Assembly (NCBI GenBank): GCA_014529385.2
Contig: CM043942.1
Span: 61,539,184 to 61,603,183 of the forward strand
Reading direction: 5' to 3'
Source: Adiantum capillus-veneris
Taxonomy: Eukaryota; Streptophyta; Polypodiopsida; Polypodiales; Pteridaceae
Length of the DNA stretch: 64,000 bases
Under the pieces are notes generated by a model. That model was not told where the DNA came from. It saw nothing but the letters and a program-made list of their open reading frames with translations, and searched no databases. The position numbers were made by a program, and so were the translations under genes. Shown piece after piece: positions 61,820 through 64,000 of the stretch. Positions within the stretch are counted from its first letter, which is position 1. Each line of letters opens with the position of its first letter.

Positions 61820-63190
61820 CATTTAACATTGCATGCCAACAATGCAAATAAATATTCTTCATAATTTATTAAGCAAGCCATGAGATAAACAATCAACTAT
61901 TAAAATTATATGGTGTGAGTTTGTTTGAAATGACTTGAAATGTCAACAAGCAAAGTTAATGTGATGGTGACCATTGGATGGTGAGATGTGCAAAGAGGAA
62001 TTGCACGTTTTCTCTACCACTCCCCTATGGCCTTCTTGGCCAAAAAAGGAAGTCAAATGAACATTAAACTAAAGGACTAAGTTATAATGATGTAAAACCC
62101 CATTTACATTATAAAGAGAAGATATAATCTTTATAAAACCTTTCTTTTCAATCAAAGAAGAAAATTGTCCACCATCGAAACCTCTATATCAATGGCTCAA
62201 AAGGTGCACATTTTCTCAGTCTTCCCCTATGGCCTTCTGCATGCCAATAATTGACTTATTTAGTTGTTCAACATAAAGAAATAAGCACTGTGGGTTGAAT
62301 TCAAACAATGCCATACATAAAGAGTGACTTTAGTCTTGAGCAAACGTGTTCAATGGATTGTCACCATCGTTATACTTGATTTCTTATTCTAGGGTCCCAT
62401 CTGAATTCATTTTTCTTTCAAAATGTCTTTTTAATCACGTCTTTCTTTCCACGGATCCACATGAGCTCAAATGATCTTTATAGGAACCAAATAGTGCGAA
62501 CACATGTAGACAATCCATGAGCTTACTCCTCAACCTCCATCAACAAACTCATCATCCACGTTTGGTAGTCTAGTGAAAGCTGGATTGAAGCTTTGAAAAG
62601 TAGAAATTTTAAGGTGTTGGATGAGAGGCAAGGCAAAGGGAAATGTAAAAGTTTTAGAGTGTATTAAAAATTGGTTGAGAATTGTGTTAATTAGCATATT
62701 TAAAGAGTCAGGTGAGAGGTAAGGCAAAGGGAAAAACTCCATTGGTCTGCTTAGTAAATCCTCTTGCCATGAAACGCAAACAAGGACAAATGGATAGTGG
62801 TGTGCAATATTTATGAAAACCCGACCTTTAGTGTATTTTTTGTTGAATGCAATTACAAAATCCTCGCTAGATTTCAACCTTGTGTTGAAATAGTCGGCAA
62901 TTTTTCATACACTCAAATGTAAACATAGGCAAATTGCACGTATTTTCATTTCATGGTGTCTTTTTTATTGTTGGGTGCAAAAAATACGTTGTGGTGAACA
63001 ACTGGCGATGTTTGTGTCATGGGGTGTGACCAAAGAAAAATGCATGAGATTGTTTGTTTGTGTGTGTGTGTGTGTGTGTGGTGTTGGGGTTTTTTGGGAA
63101 ATTGGGGCGGGGGGGGGGATGGGGGTGTGTTTCAAACTCCATTGGGTTTTTAGATAATCACTCTTGCAAACATTGCCAAGGAAAGAGAAA

Positions 63191-63715
63191 ATGAGAAAAA
63201 TGGGAGTGAGCTGGATAGTATTGTTGGCCTACTCCTGCTTGCTACTACAGCCATGCTGCAAGGCATTCGAGCTTGTATACGAAAGCTTCGAGGAGACGCG
63301 CGACCTGCTGCTTCAAGGGGTCTACATCGCTAATGAGAGTGGCCTTTGGCTCACGCAGCCGGGCCACAACCTGACCACGGGCAGGACTCTCTACCAGTGG
63401 CCCCTTCCTTTCAAGCCCTCCAACGCCTCCTCCCTCCTCGCCTCCTTCAACACTTCTTTCTCTTTTCAGATTGTTGTGCCCCCGGACGTCCAGCTTGGTG
63501 GTACCGATGATCGAACTGGTGATGGCCTTGCTTTCTTTATCGCTCCCTCCCCTGAACTCCTCCCCGAGAGCACTGGCATGTTCTTAGGCGTTGCTCAAGG
63601 CCTCTGGGCTCCGCAGTCCGATCGCCACCTCTTTGCCGTTGAGTTTGACACCTACAAGAATGCCCAGATCAATGACACCAGCGACAACCACATTGGCATT
63701 GACATCAATGGCATG
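63191..63715 (+). CDS. legume-type (L-type) lectin domain protein, N-terminal part
   Basis: I prefer the ATG at 63191 (MRKMGVSWIV); 63164 and 63200 are in-frame alternatives. A signal peptide (WIVLLAYSCLLLQPCCKA) precedes the lectin domain, which starts with FELVYESFEE. Family marks are GDGLAFFIAPSP (sugar-site Asp) and FAVEFDTYKN, the legume-lectin metal-binding signature, followed by DNHIGIDING. Lectin similarity stops at 63715, where ATG is followed by GTATTG, a possible splice donor. Beyond it the frame stays open to 63838 but encodes only an Arg-Glu run from a (GA)n tract. The gene therefore either has an intron here or is broken by the microsatellite. It could be a secreted lectin or the extracellular part of a lectin receptor kinase; the rest lies outside the window. 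Confidence 0.8.
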
Positions 63716-63730
63716 GTATTGTCTGTACCT

Positions 63731-63788
<58 letters not shown>

Positions 63789-64000
63789 TAACATTTGAGA
63801 AAGGCTGTGTGGCCTATGAGACTAACAATTTAGAATGATGTCCATGTTCCTGTCGTATCATGCATGAACTAAAAATCAAAACTGGTAGATGACAACACTT
63901 AACAAAACTGGGTGATGGGGCATATAAAACTCTGACGCACTCAGTTGAGCTGTGGATATATAGAGGCTCTTAAAATTCATCCTAACCCTAGCATGGTAGA
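63716..64000 (+). other. putative intron or disrupted part of the lectin gene
   Basis: Begins with a possible splice donor and contains the (GA)n tract at 63735-63782. No further lectin or kinase sequence appears before the window ends. Confidence 0.45.
63735..63782. repeat. (GA)n microsatellite next to lectin exon
   Basis: About 24 GA units, 20 bp after the end of lectin similarity. Confidence 0.97.

Larger units (their letters stand above)
59261..63163. other. AT-rich intergenic region
   Basis: I support no gene on either strand. Features are a ~193-bp tandem duplication (about 59603-59942), simple repeats at 61614-61687 and 61788-61818, a short repeated unit gagaggcaaggcaaagggaaa (62620, 62712), (TG)n at 63054-63080 and a G run at about 63107-63125. 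The last kilobase should contain the promoter of the lectin gene, but I see no clear TATA box. Confidence 0.55.

Noticed and set aside
62530-62877. 115-codon minus-strand frame in AT-rich DNA
   Set aside because: No known motif, overlaps a short duplicated unit, no gene context.

Overview
The window is plant nuclear DNA from a repeat-rich genome. The evidence is Ty3/gypsy and Ty1/copia elements with plant-type primer-binding sites (initiator-Met and Asp tRNA), long (GA)n, (GT)n and (CA)n microsatellites, and the start of a legume-type lectin gene at the right edge. I cannot name the species. Only one probable host gene is visible (lectin, from 63191); almost everything else is retrotransposons in several age layers.

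Layout. 1-2452: microsatellite-rich DNA without a recognisable gene. 2453-4761: a 2.3-kb coding-free LTR element (TRIM-like, minus strand, TSD GAGGC) with long (GA)n tracts inside its LTRs. 5900-9347: a decayed gypsy polyprotein on the plus strand, joined tail to tail with a second decayed gypsy on the minus strand (9348-14309). 14619-56800: one old minus-strand LTR element (TSD GCATG) stretched to 42 kb by three later insertions. These are an 18,986-bp gypsy-type element (16822-35807, TSD ATCAC, LTRs differing at three positions that I can see), an 11.2-kb decayed gypsy element (38413-49646, plus strand, TSD GACTT) and a Ty1/copia coding region (about 50435-54900, plus strand). 56801-63163: AT-rich DNA with an old copia remnant (about 58310-59260, minus) and small tandem duplications. 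63191 onward: lectin exon, then a (GA)n tract.

The element at 16822-35807 is the most interesting object. In its own direction it reads LTR, Asp-tRNA primer site, leader, gag-protease-RT-RNase H, two tandem integrase H2C2 zinc modules, integrase core, a second retropepsin-like domain, a series of WxPK motifs, an internal purine tract identical to the terminal one, a spacer, two overlapping extra ORFs, purine tract, LTR. A perfect or near-perfect 24-bp palindrome occurs nine times: four times in the leader before gag and five times in the spacer before the extra ORFs. Distances from the downstream ATG are nearly the same in both places (about 168, 451, 581 and 868 nt), although the sequence between copies has diverged. 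This suggests a selected, duplicated cis-acting module.

The old 42-kb host element is a relative. It has gag, protease and the WxPK tail but no RT or integrase, so it was probably mobilised in trans. The decayed element at 38413 also carries a long 3' coding region with a protein related to the first extra ORF, so that 3' module is a lineage trait.
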